Position numbers and translations under genes: made by a program. Shown one piece after another: positions 33,282 through 40,628 of a stretch of 64,000 nt of DNA. Each line of letters begins with the position of its first letter. The stretch's first letter is position 1. The DNA comes from CAYQJS01 sp964417895 (GTDB lineage: Bacteria; Chloroflexota; UBA6077; SHYK01), in the NCBI GenBank assembly GCA_964417895.1, contig CAYQJS010000017.1, positions 21,444 through 85,443 on the forward strand. The letters are read 5' to 3'. Below the pieces are notes generated by a model that saw only the letters and a list, made by a program, of their open reading frames with translations, was not told the DNA's origin and did no database searches.

Positions 33282-33998
33282 GTGCGGGTCTACACGAACC
33301 AGGCGCTCATCCGTAGACGACTGCGGTGGAGCGTCGTCTATCTCGTGGTAGCCATCGGGCTCCTCCTCGGCGGCTTCCTTCTCTCGCTCACGGAACTGCC
33401 CTTGATCGCGCAGTACGGCGGGTCCCTGGCAGCGCTGGCGGCGGGGCTCTTTTTCTGGGCCCGCAATCAGGCTCAGCTGCAGCGCTGGGGCCCCCGAGGG
33501 CGGCAGGACGCGGTGATCGTTCGGTCGCTGAGGTCGCTCGACGATCGGTATCACCTGTTGGCGTTCCCGGACCCGTCCTTACCGGACTACATCGTCGTCG
33601 GGCCCATGGGGGTGCTCGTGCTCGTGCCGCGAGCTATCGGCGGAAGGGTCGTGTGCTCGGGCAACCAATGGCGCCACGAGGATCCGCGGCCGCCCTTCAT
33701 GCGTGTGCTTCGGTGGCTCTCGTCTGGCCAGCCGCTGGGCGACCCGGGGGCCGATATCAGCCGCGCGGCAGAGAGGACGCGCCGCCACCTGGCGGCAATA
33801 CTGCCCGACGGTCTTACGGACCGCATGCCAATCGCCGGGGTCGTGGTCTTTACTCACCCGGAGGCGCGTCTTTCCCTCGAAGGCTGCCAAGCGTCGGCTC
33901 TCACGTTGCGCTCGCTGCGAGGGCATGTTCGCCGTCTCCCGCGGGCGTTGAGCGCCAGGGAGGTCGAGGACGTCACGAGCGTGCTGACTTCCGGCTAG
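33282..33998 (+). CDS. membrane-anchored NERD-like protein
   Basis: GTG 33282 gives 238 residues. Two adjacent transmembrane helices lie at about residues 17-60 (SVVYLVVAIGLLLGGFLL and IAQYGGSLAALAAGLFFW). The soluble part begins RSLRSLDDRYHLLAFPDPSLPDYIVVGPMGVLVLVP, the pattern of nuclease-related (NERD) domains in which an Asp/Glu pair and a VVGP-GVFV strand form the core. The lysine-rich 'ExK' position seems degraded (VPRAIGG), so nuclease activity is doubtful. The gene lies 11 bases after plsX. Role unknown. Confidence 0.65.
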   Translation: MRVYTNQALIRRRLRWSVVYLVVAIGLLLGGFLLSLTELPLIAQYGGSLAALAAGLFFWARNQAQLQRWGPRGRQDAVIVRSLRSLDDRYHLLAFPDPSLPDYIVVGPMGVLVLVPRAIGGRVVCSGNQWRHEDPRPPFMRVLRWLSSGQPLGDPGADISRAAERTRRHLAAILPDGLTDRMPIAGVVVFTHPEARLSLEGCQASALTLRSLRGHVRRLPRALSAREVEDVTSVLTSG

Positions 33999-33999
33999 C

Positions 34000-34078
34000 A
34001 GGCTGCTGAAAAACCCGATCACCTGACCTTGTCGAAGGGCCCGATGTGGTTCGACGGGCTCACCACGAGCGGAACTCA
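34000..34078. repeat. TCGAAGG / GCTCACCACGAGCGG repeat block
   Basis: The block contains AGCAGGCTGCTGAAAAACCCG, then CTTGTCGAAGGGCCCG and GCTCACCACGAGCGG. The same pieces occur at 36665-36835, 44050-44160, 50712-50800 and, in inverted orientation, at 58270-58350. It separates two convergent genes. Confidence 0.75.
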
Positions 34079-35707
34079 ACCTTCTTTCTGCAGCCGGCTG
34101 GCAATCGCACTGTGGGAAGCCCCCCAACGGAGGATGAGGAAACCGGTCGGCGCGGCGATGAAGGCCGCGAAGTACGTGAGGTCTTCGAGAGGCCCCCAGC
34201 GTGGCCAGTCGGTGAAGATCACGTATGAGAGCAACCCCGAGATCGACGCCGTGAGCGCGACCTCCCATGCGAGCGATCCGACCAGCGCTGCGCCCAGGCA
34301 GACGAACCAGATCAAGTATGACGGGTAGATCTGGCGGACGGTGAGCAGCGTCAGCGCTGTCATGGCCCAGAAGCACGCCGTGACGAGCGACTGGCGAGAA
34401 ATGTCCATTCGGCGAAGCGCGCCCAGGGTGCAAAGCAGGAATGCGCCCCAGCAGGCGAAGCGCGCGACGGGGACGGCATGGTCGCCGAAGGCCGGTGCGA
34501 GCCCGTGGGCAAGCGCGGAGATCGGCGCTCGCACCGGCGGCCGGCCCACGGCGGCCTCGCGCCCGGCCTGCAAGTCAGGAGCGAAGATGAGGGCGAGGGC
34601 CACCAAGAGCGCGGCGCCTCCGAGGCCCAGGGCGACGAGCCGGGCGCGCTGGGCGCTGGCTCCGCGGATCCAGCACCACCACCAGAGCACCGGTCCCAGG
34701 AAGAAGGCGGGATACTTGACCGTCGCGGCCAGGCCGAGCACAAGGAGGGCAGCGAGATTCCTGAGGCCCTGGTGCACCCCCTCTCCACCCGCTCGCACGA
34801 GAGGGGGAGATGTCATCGCGTCGGCCGGTCGCACGGCCCCGGTCGCGAGGATGAGAGCCGCCACGACCAGGACGGCCATGAGCACGTCGTTGTGCCCGTT
34901 TCCCACCATCTCGTAGAGCAGGAGGGGGTTCCAACCCACCATCACCATCGCCCGCGTCCGGTCGTGCCCCAGTGAGTCAGCCAGACGCCCGACGAGCAAT
35001 GTCAACATGAGCAAGGCAACGGCGTTGAAGGCCTTGAAGGCCAGCATGTTCGCGAGGACGCCATCGCCCGCCAGCGCAGCGGGCATGCCATACAGCACAT
35101 ACGACAACGGTCCGTAGAACGACGGATCGTCTCTCCACGCGATCACCGCCACGACGAGCGGGTCAGCAGCGTGAGCGCTGGGCGGCACGGTCATGGGGTT
35201 CTGCCCGTACACCCAGAGGGTCCGGGCGTCCGCGATGTTGTGGAACAGGTCCTGGGAGCCGGAGGGGTAGACCGCGATGTAAAGCCCGGCCAGTGCGGTC
35301 GCCACCGCGAGGGCCGCGCCGTGCCCCCTGGAACCGTGGACCCGGAACGCGGCGATCAGCGCTGCGACGAAACAAACGCAGAGCAGCGCCAGGGTGCCGA
35401 GCAGAACAAGCTGCCCGCCCCCGAAGGCGTATAGGACGGTGATGGGCTCGCCTGCGACGATGGAGTGGGGGTACGCAACGACCGATCCGGGGACGATTAG
35501 CCCGACGACAGTGACCAGCGCCAGCCCACCGCCCGCGGCCAGGAAGCCAGCGAAGGCACGGCTGCCATTATCAGAAGAGGTGGAGGGAGTGCTGCTGTCC
35601 CCTCCTCCCTTCCGGGGGACGGTTGCGGAGGGCGTGCTGCTGGCCCCTCCCCCCTTGCGGGGGAGGGTTAGGGAGGGGGGTAACCCCGGCTGTTTTCTAC
35701 GAAACAT
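34076..35707 (-). CDS. polytopic glycosyltransferase-like membrane protein (GT87/MptB-like) carrying repeat-encoded segments
   Basis: The 543-residue protein has about 12 hydrophobic helices. An early loop with NIADARTLWVYGQNPMTVPPSAHAADP places an Asp where polyprenol-phosphate-dependent mannosyltransferases have their catalytic acid. WNPLLLYEMVGNGHNDVLMAVLVVAAL and ATVKYPAFFLGPVLWWW are also typical of GT87/DUF2029 and MptB-like proteins. Residues about 10-45 consist of two 15-residue units (LPRKGGGASSTPS) encoded by GC hairpin repeats. A second hairpin (34777-34809) encodes part of a loop near TSPPLVRAGGEGVHQG. No start codon exists after the N-terminal repeats until well into the first helix. 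The gene follows the AAA+ gene by 27 bases. Confidence 0.78.
   Translation of the reverse strand: MFRRKQPGLPPSLTLPRKGGGASSTPSATVPRKGGGDSSTPSTSSDNGSRAFAGFLAAGGGLALVTVVGLIVPGSVVAYPHSIVAGEPITVLYAFGGGQLVLLGTLALLCVCFVAALIAAFRVHGSRGHGAALAVATALAGLYIAVYPSGSQDLFHNIADARTLWVYGQNPMTVPPSAHAADPLVVAVIAWRDDPSFYGPLSYVLYGMPAALAGDGVLANMLAFKAFNAVALLMLTLLVGRLADSLGHDRTRAMVMVGWNPLLLYEMVGNGHNDVLMAVLVVAALILATGAVRPADAMTSPPLVRAGGEGVHQGLRNLAALLVLGLAATVKYPAFFLGPVLWWWCWIRGASAQRARLVALGLGGAALLVALALIFAPDLQAGREAAVGRPPVRAPISALAHGLAPAFGDHAVPVARFACWGAFLLCTLGALRRMDISRQSLVTACFWAMTALTLLTVRQIYPSYLIWFVCLGAALVGSLAWEVALTASISGLLSYVIFTDWPRWGPLEDLTYFAAFIAAPTGFLILRWGASHSAIASRLQKEG
34777..34809. repeat. GC hairpin repeat inside the polytopic glycosyltransferase-like gene
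   Basis: ACCCCCTCTC pairs with GAGAGGGGG across a loop of about 14 bases. It is translated in frame as part of a loop between hydrophobic helices, which is where an insertion would be best tolerated. Confidence 0.75.
35575..35690. repeat. two 45-base GC hairpin units at the N-terminus of the glycosyltransferase-like gene
   Basis: Two tandem copies of about 45 bases, each with a CCCTCC...GGGGG stem and a GTGCTGCTG-like lead, encode two 15-residue units on the minus strand. A unit of 45 is a multiple of three, so copy-number change keeps the frame. Confidence 0.75.
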
Positions 35708-35734
35708 CGCGATGGACGTGCTGAAGCGGCGCCC

Positions 35735-36658
35735 TCAGGAACGAGTAGCCGCGTCCTCGAACGAGCGCCCCACGATGCTCGCGACATAGGCCCGGGTGAC
35801 CATCCGCTCGACGTCGCGAATGCTCCGTACGCCGTCTCCCGCCGCGATGGCGGCAAGCACCGGACCGAGGTGATGCTCGCCCAGCTTCTGAAGCCCTGCC
35901 CGATGGCGCGCGACCTGAACGAGCACGTGCGCGGGAGGCGTCCCGAACTCGTACGGCAGGAAGCGGTCGATGATGGCCGTGTCCACGAGGTCCATGCGGT
36001 TGGTGGTGAGCACCACGGCGGTGCGAGCCGTGTCCAGCTCGTCGATGGCGTGAAAGAACACACTATTCTGGCTGAAGTGCCACTCCTTGGCGCCGCCCGA
36101 GCCGCGCTCGAGGAACAGGCTCTCGACGTCGTCGAACAGGAGTACCGTGCGCCGAACGGGATCGTCCTCGTGGCGGTGCCCGTGGAACTCGCCCTCGCGA
36201 GCGAACTGGAAGAGCTTGCGGAGCTGTTCCTCGCTGTCGCCGTAGCGTCCACGGGCGATGTCCGCCCCGTCGATGATGACCAGAACCACATCGTCGCCGA
36301 CGGACGGGTGATCGTGGCTCGCCGGCGGATGCGCGTGGCCGTCGTGGTGCGCGTGCTCGGCGATGGACTCGGCGCCAAACATCCGGCACAGCTCATAAGC
36401 GAGGCGGCGAGCCATGGTCGTCTTGCCGATGCCGACGCCGCCGTGGAAGAGGAATCCCTTCAATGCGCTGTGTGAGATCTCGTTTCGCCATTGGTGCCCC
36501 ACGATGGCCGTTGTTTCGGCCAGCACCTGGCGATACGTGTCGCCGATGATGTCGTAGGCCGTGGTCGCGGTCCCATCAGGCCCGGGCTCGGCGACGACCG
36601 GGCCGAACTCCTCCATGAGCCGGGCGGCACGGTAGAGATTGACGTCGCTATCGCGCAC
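35735..36658 (-). CDS. AAA+ ATPase with a histidine-rich insert
   Basis: The 307-residue protein carries Walker A FHGGVGIGKTTMARRLAYEL (about 72-91), Walker B VLLFDDVESLF (about 172-182), sensor-1 VVLTTNRMDLVDTAIIDRF and a C-terminal helical lid. Between Walker A and the pore-loop strand lies EHAHHDGHAHPPASHDHP (about 101-118), with seven histidines. A second patch HGHRHEDD occurs near 159-166. Such clusters suit binding of nickel, zinc or copper. The order resembles CbbX/SpoVK- or ClpX-like remodelers that act on a partner protein. It is followed 27 bases later by the glycosyltransferase-like gene. The start is followed upstream by the repeat region containing the scaffold gap. Confidence 0.8.
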   Translation of the reverse strand: MRDSDVNLYRAARLMEEFGPVVAEPGPDGTATTAYDIIGDTYRQVLAETTAIVGHQWRNEISHSALKGFLFHGGVGIGKTTMARRLAYELCRMFGAESIAEHAHHDGHAHPPASHDHPSVGDDVVLVIIDGADIARGRYGDSEEQLRKLFQFAREGEFHGHRHEDDPVRRTVLLFDDVESLFLERGSGGAKEWHFSQNSVFFHAIDELDTARTAVVLTTNRMDLVDTAIIDRFLPYEFGTPPAHVLVQVARHRAGLQKLGEHHLGPVLAAIAAGDGVRSIRDVERMVTRAYVASIVGRSFEDAATRS

Positions 36659-36664
36659 TCAGAC

Positions 36665-36835
36665 CTCCCTCACCCCGCTCATCCTGAGCCTGTCGAAGGA
36701 GAGCGGGGCTCGCTCAGGATGTACTTNNNNNNNNNNCGAAGGAGAGCGGCACGTGGTTCGACAAGCTCACCACGAGCGGTGTTGAGGGGCTCACCACGAG
36801 CGGTGTTTGAGAGGCTCACCACGAGCGGGAAGCGC
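36665..36835. repeat. TCGAAGG / GCTCACCACGAGCGG repeat cluster containing a scaffold gap
   Basis: CCTGTCGAAGGAGAGCGG occurs before the gap, and CGAAGGAGAGCGG resumes right after it. Three successive GCTCACCACGAGCGG units then follow. The repetitive flanks explain why the assembly broke here. Confidence 0.85.
36727..36736. other. assembly gap (ten N)
   Basis: Ten ambiguous bases separate two copies of the same repeat. Gap length is probably nominal, so sequence, and possibly whole repeats, may be missing between the AAA+ gene and the bicupin gene. Confidence 0.98.
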
Positions 36836-36837
36836 AC

Positions 36838-37887
36838 TCAGACCTCCACCGTGTGCCGTTCCCAGAGAGATGGGTCGCTTCCGTCGAGTCTGGCAGGCTC
36901 CTCGTACATGGGAAGTGGGCTCATGCAAAAACTCATGAGCTTGTACTGGCTCTCCCACATGTGCATGCGGATGATCACGGCGGGGTTGTCCGGGTCGGCG
37001 TTGAAGTGCTGGTGCCAGCACCACTTGGAGACCAGTGTGGCGTCGCCCGCCGACCAGTCGTAGCGTTCGTCGTCGACGACGCTGTACCCCTTCCCCTCCA
37101 CGCAGAAGAGCACTGCTTCCCCGCCATGCCGGTGTTTGGATTGCCACCCGCCCGGGGCGATCTGGAACATGACCATGCTGAGGGCGGTCCCGTGGAACCC
37201 CTGCGTAACATCCACGAGGAAGGTGCTCTTCGTCCCCTTCTTGTTCAGCAGCAGCGTCTGTTCGTTGAAGTGTGTGACGAGGGTTCCCGTTGCCAGCCGG
37301 CGCTCGTTCTCGGCCCTCTCCAGGATGTAGCGCTCGTACTCAGTCTGCTCGCGCTCGCGCACCGTGGCGGCAAGGCGCTGCAACCCAGTGTCGGGGTAGA
37401 AGGGACCGGGCGGCTCGACCATGCCGATGTCCTCGACGGAGTCCAGATTGAAGAAATCGAACAGAGGCGCGTCGCCGATGCTGACGAAGCGCGCCGGGGT
37501 GTCTCCAGTGTTCACGGAGTAGTGCCAGGCGTTGGTGGGGAGGTACAGGGCATCCCACTTGCTCCAGGTGACCTTCCGGTCGTTGACCACCGTGTACCCT
37601 TCGCCCTCCAGGCAGAAGAGCTCGGCCGTGTGGACGTGCCGGTGCGTGCTGGTCCGTTCACCAGATGCGATCTCGATCATGCGCGTATCGATGACGCGTG
37701 AGGGGCACTGCCCTCCCAGGCCAACCAGCGTGCCGTAGCTGGCATTGCGGAATGGCGACCGGACCATGCGCACGTCCTTGCCGCGGGCCATGACCTTCCG
37801 GTTGCGGTTCCAGTCGTCGACATCGGCTGAACGCCGCTCCATCTGGATGTCGTAGTGGGTCTGGATTTCTCGCTCTCGCTCGCGCAT
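36838..37887 (-). CDS. bicupin protein (gentisate 1,2-dioxygenase-like)
   Basis: The 349-residue product has two cupin modules. The first is about residues 75-135, with STHRHVHTAELFCLEGEGYTVVND then WDALYLPTNAWHYSVN. The second is about 235-300, with SKHRHGGEAVLFCVEGKGYSVVDD then GDATLVSKWCWHQHFN. Both keep metal-binding histidines and the Glu (HxH...E...H). The double-cupin length and layout fit gentisate or 1-hydroxy-2-naphthoate dioxygenase relatives, which open aromatic rings with Fe(II), but no diagnostic substrate residues can be read. The N-terminus is highly charged. It lies upstream of the AAA+ gene on the same strand, separated by the repeat cluster. Confidence 0.82.
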   Translation of the reverse strand: MREREREIQTHYDIQMERRSADVDDWNRNRKVMARGKDVRMVRSPFRNASYGTLVGLGGQCPSRVIDTRMIEIASGERTSTHRHVHTAELFCLEGEGYTVVNDRKVTWSKWDALYLPTNAWHYSVNTGDTPARFVSIGDAPLFDFFNLDSVEDIGMVEPPGPFYPDTGLQRLAATVREREQTEYERYILERAENERRLATGTLVTHFNEQTLLLNKKGTKSTFLVDVTQGFHGTALSMVMFQIAPGGWQSKHRHGGEAVLFCVEGKGYSVVDDERYDWSAGDATLVSKWCWHQHFNADPDNPAVIIRMHMWESQYKLMSFCMSPLPMYEEPARLDGSDPSLWERHTVEV

Positions 37888-37983
37888 TGTTGTCCTCCTT
37901 TGCTCGGGCGCCGCGGCGTGAAGAAGCGGGACCTATTGTAGCTGACCCGTCCCCGGCCCCCGCTCCGCAGTGTGGTAGCATCG

Positions 37984-38095
37984 GCGGAGCTGTCATTCTG
38001 AGCCGCAGGCGAAGAATCTGAAGTCGGGTATCGCCCGTGGCCATGTGCCAGTACCCGCCTTCAGATGCTTCGGCTGCGGCTCAGGGTGACAATTC
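37984..38095. repeat. GCGAAGAATCT / GCTCAGGGTGACA inverted repeat
   Basis: CTGTCATTCTGAGCCGCAGG with GCGAAGAATCT (left) and AGATGCTTCGGCTGCGGCTCAG with GGTGACA (right) form an inverted pair of about 30 bases around a 45-base spacer. Relatives occur at 50805-50930 and 62100-62165. It fills the gap between the divergent bicupin and MFS genes. Confidence 0.8.
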
Positions 38096-38164
38096 TGAGG
38101 ATGAAAGTCTCGCCTCTCCGGATGTCCCTGTCGGGGAAGATCGTTACGGTCCTGTCGGCTGACT

Positions 38165-39484
38165 GTGCGCGCTGATCCTGCGCCCGAGGAGCGCCCGATA
38201 AGCCGGGTGCCGTTCGCGGCGCTGGGCCACCGCGACTTCCGGATCTTCTGGATCGGCCTGACTCTCTCTGGGGCGGGCAGCCAGTTCACCACCGTCGCGA
38301 TGGCGTGGCAGATCTACGAGCTGACGAACTCGGCGCTGCAGATCGGCCTCCTCGGCCTCGCCCGCGCCGTTCCGCAGGCCGGGCTGCTGCTGGTGGGGGG
38401 CCTGCTGGCGGACGCCGTAGATCGACGCCGGCTGATGATGTGGACGCAGCTCGGGCAGCTGTGCGTGTCGGCGATGCTGACCGTCGCTACGGCCGCCGGG
38501 TGGGTCTCGCCGGGGTTTCTGTACGCTGCGACCGCACTGCTGGCGCTTTTCACCGCCCTTGAGAACCCGGCACGCAACGCTATCGTGCCCAATCTCGTAC
38601 CGCGCGTCGACCTCACAAATGCCCTTGCGCTCAACAGCACGCAGCGGCAGGTCTCGCAGCTCGCCGGGCCGTCGCTGGCGGGCGTGCTCATCGCTGCCTC
38701 GGGGCCTGCCCTGTGCTACGGGCTCGACACTGGCTCATGGCTCGTGATGCTGGGCAGCCTCGTCCTGATGCGCGCGCGTCCCCAGGCCGCGGGCGGCATG
38801 CGGTCGATATCGGTCGGAGCCCTCCGCGAGGGGATCGGGTTCGTGTGGGCGCATCCGGTCATCTTCTCCATGATGGCGCTGGACTTCGGGATGACCCTGT
38901 TCGGCCAGCCGCGCGCGCTCATGCCCGTCTACGCTCGGGATATCTTGCAGGTGGGCCCCGAGGGCCTCGGGCTCCTCTATTCCGCGAGCTCGGCCGGCGC
39001 CATCGCGGTGGCGGCCCTCATGAGCATGCTGGGCGGTGTACGGCGCGCGGGGCTGCTCGTGCTGGTGGGGGTGGGAGTGTTCTGCGTCTGCACTGTGCTC
39101 TTCGGCATGTCCACGGTGTTCTGGTTCTCCTTGCTGATGCTTGCCGGGGAAGGCGCGGGCAATACCCTGGGCGCCGTCCTGCGCCAGACCATCAACCAGC
39201 TGAGCACGCCCGACGAGCTCCGCGGCCGCGTGGGGTCGGTGAACAACATCTTCACGACGAGCGGCCCGCAGTTCGGCCAGTTCCGCTCCGGCGTCGTTGC
39301 GGAGCTAATGGGACCCCAGTTCTCAGTCGTCGCGGGGGGCTTCGGCGCGCTCGCCGTCCTCGCCGTGATCGCCGTCGGCGTTCCCGCCGTGCGCCGCTTC
39401 GAGATCACGGAGACGATGGCTGCCCACGAGGAGCGGGGGACGGAATCGCCGCGCGCTGGCGCACAAGGCGGCGAGCACGTCTGA
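38165..39484 (+). CDS. MFS transporter (EntS/ProP-like, 12 helices)
   Basis: The 439-residue protein begins FAALGHRDFRIFWIGLTLSGAGSQFTTVAMAWQIYELT, the classic opening of EntS/YfiS-type MFS efflux proteins. It has GGLLADAVDRRRLMMWTQ as motif A and LFTALENPARNAIVPNLVPR, a further hallmark. About 12 helices are visible. The late TPDELRGRVGSVNNIF segment is also typical. These carriers usually export siderophores or small drugs. It starts with GTG 38165 without a good ribosome site and ends 13 bases before the PPOX gene. A short hydrophilic tail follows the last helix. Confidence 0.88.
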   Translation: MRADPAPEERPISRVPFAALGHRDFRIFWIGLTLSGAGSQFTTVAMAWQIYELTNSALQIGLLGLARAVPQAGLLLVGGLLADAVDRRRLMMWTQLGQLCVSAMLTVATAAGWVSPGFLYAATALLALFTALENPARNAIVPNLVPRVDLTNALALNSTQRQVSQLAGPSLAGVLIAASGPALCYGLDTGSWLVMLGSLVLMRARPQAAGGMRSISVGALREGIGFVWAHPVIFSMMALDFGMTLFGQPRALMPVYARDILQVGPEGLGLLYSASSAGAIAVAALMSMLGGVRRAGLLVLVGVGVFCVCTVLFGMSTVFWFSLLMLAGEGAGNTLGAVLRQTINQLSTPDELRGRVGSVNNIFTTSGPQFGQFRSGVVAELMGPQFSVVAGGFGALAVLAVIAVGVPAVRRFEITETMAAHEERGTESPRAGAQGGEHV

Positions 39485-39497
39485 AGGGGAGGCGCGA

Positions 39498-39989
39498 ATG
39501 CAGCGCGATGGAAGTCGGCCCCACATGCCGGTCGGCTACGGCATCGAGTCCGAGCTCACTCAGGAGATGGTGCCGTGGAGCGCTGTCAGCGAGCAGTTGG
39601 CGGGCGCTCGCAACTACTGGATCGTGACCGCGAGCCCGACCGGACGACCGCACGCCATGCCCGTGTGGGGGCTGTGGTTAGATGAGGCGTTCTACTTCTC
39701 TACGGATCCGTCATCGGTGAAGGGCCGGAACCTGGCGGCGAACCCGCGACTCGTCGTCCACCTGGAGAGCGGCGACGACGTTGTGATCCTCGAGGGGACG
39801 GCGGAGCGGCTCGGCGGCGAATCGGTCCCGCCGGGCTTCGCGGATGCCTACGAGGCGAAGTACGGGTTCCGCTTCGATTCAAGCGACCCAGCCTTTGGAG
39901 TCTATCGATTGCGAGTGCGCGTCGCGTTGGCGTGGCGCGAGGCAGACTTTCCGAAGAGCGCGACGCGGTGGCGCTTTGGGGGCGAGTAG
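39498..39989 (+). CDS. pyridoxamine 5'-phosphate oxidase-family (FMN/F420) protein
   Basis: The split-barrel pattern is evident: NYWIVTASPTGRPHAMPVWGLWLDEAFYFSTDPSSVKGRNLAANPRLVVHLESGDDVVILEGTAE. The R-PH--PVW-LW strand pair and S-K-RNLA-NP helix are typical of PPOX-class proteins that bind FMN, coenzyme F420 or heme. The closing FGVYRLRVRVALAWREADFPKSATRWRF also matches F420-dependent-type members. Length is 163 residues. Reductases of this kind act on diverse small molecules in the cytosol. It follows the MFS gene closely, with AGGGGAGG near its start, so cotranscription is likely. Confidence 0.85.
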   Translation: MQRDGSRPHMPVGYGIESELTQEMVPWSAVSEQLAGARNYWIVTASPTGRPHAMPVWGLWLDEAFYFSTDPSSVKGRNLAANPRLVVHLESGDDVVILEGTAERLGGESVPPGFADAYEAKYGFRFDSSDPAFGVYRLRVRVALAWREADFPKSATRWRFGGE

Positions 39990-40072
39990 ACCGTTGGGGA
40001 ATACGCAGGCTCGCCCTTCGCTATGATGTTTAACGAAAGTCGGCGCGACGGGTGGTGGCCTTTTGAATCACA

Positions 40073-40627
40073 TTGTTTGAGGGATCGCAGGGTGTCCCAC
40101 CGAGGCTGCCCATTGAGCGGCTCCATGAACGTCATCCTGGGCTAACCGAGGTGCTGGCGGGCGCATATCTGGAAGCAGCTTCGGTCTGTCTTTCGCGTCA
40201 CCGTTCGCCACCCATCAACTTCGACGTCTCCCATGAGAATGACAGCCGGGAGTTCGTTGTCGTTTGGGAGGTCCCTGGCCAGAGGATCCTGAGGGCGTGG
40301 GCTAACGCAGACGATGCAACTCGGGACGGAGCGTACGGAGTAGTAATCGCGGCTATAGAGGCGATGATGGGGTTTTTTGCGGTTCAGCGCGCAGAAACCC
40401 GGACAGGAGCAGACTACTACGTCGGCACGAATCTGGATGCCCTGGACATCGAGGACGCGTGGCGGTTGGAGGTGTCGGGTGTGGATCATGGCTCGGCGAG
40501 CGCGGTTGCAGCACGGGTGAACCAGAAGACCGACCAAGCCCGGCAAGGCTACTCGAACTTACCGGCTATGGTCGGCGTCGCTGGGTTCTTGGTTCGATCT
40601 GTTGTACTTCGACGGGTCGTAGTTTGA
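40073..40627 (+). CDS. hypothetical protein, first gene of an unknown two-gene unit
   Basis: The frame gives up to 184 residues starting at TTG 40073; an alternative start nearer LTEVLAGAYLEAASVCL is possible. No known motif is visible. The central part alternates strands (INFDVSHENDSREFVVVWEVP, QRILRAWANADDAT) and a helix (GAYGVVIAAIEAMMGFFAVQRAE). A further strand YYVGTNLDALDIEDAWRLEVSGVD suggests a compact alpha/beta domain. The next gene starts one base after its stop, so the two are probably coexpressed. Base composition here looks somewhat less GC-extreme than in neighbours, which would fit acquisition by transfer. Function unknown. Confidence 0.6.
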   Translation: MFEGSQGVPPRLPIERLHERHPGLTEVLAGAYLEAASVCLSRHRSPPINFDVSHENDSREFVVVWEVPGQRILRAWANADDATRDGAYGVVIAAIEAMMGFFAVQRAETRTGADYYVGTNLDALDIEDAWRLEVSGVDHGSASAVAARVNQKTDQARQGYSNLPAMVGVAGFLVRSVVLRRVVV

Positions 40628-40628
40628 G

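Noticed and set aside
33999..34020. AGCAGGCTGCTGAAAAACCCG considered as a rho-independent terminator of the NERD-like gene
   Set aside because: The stem is short and the A/C-rich tail is not a T-tract; the same piece recurs in inverted orientation at about 58330 as part of a repeat block.
36853..37701. Plus-strand frame within the bicupin gene
   Set aside because: Both cupin motifs are on the minus strand; the plus frame shows no motif.
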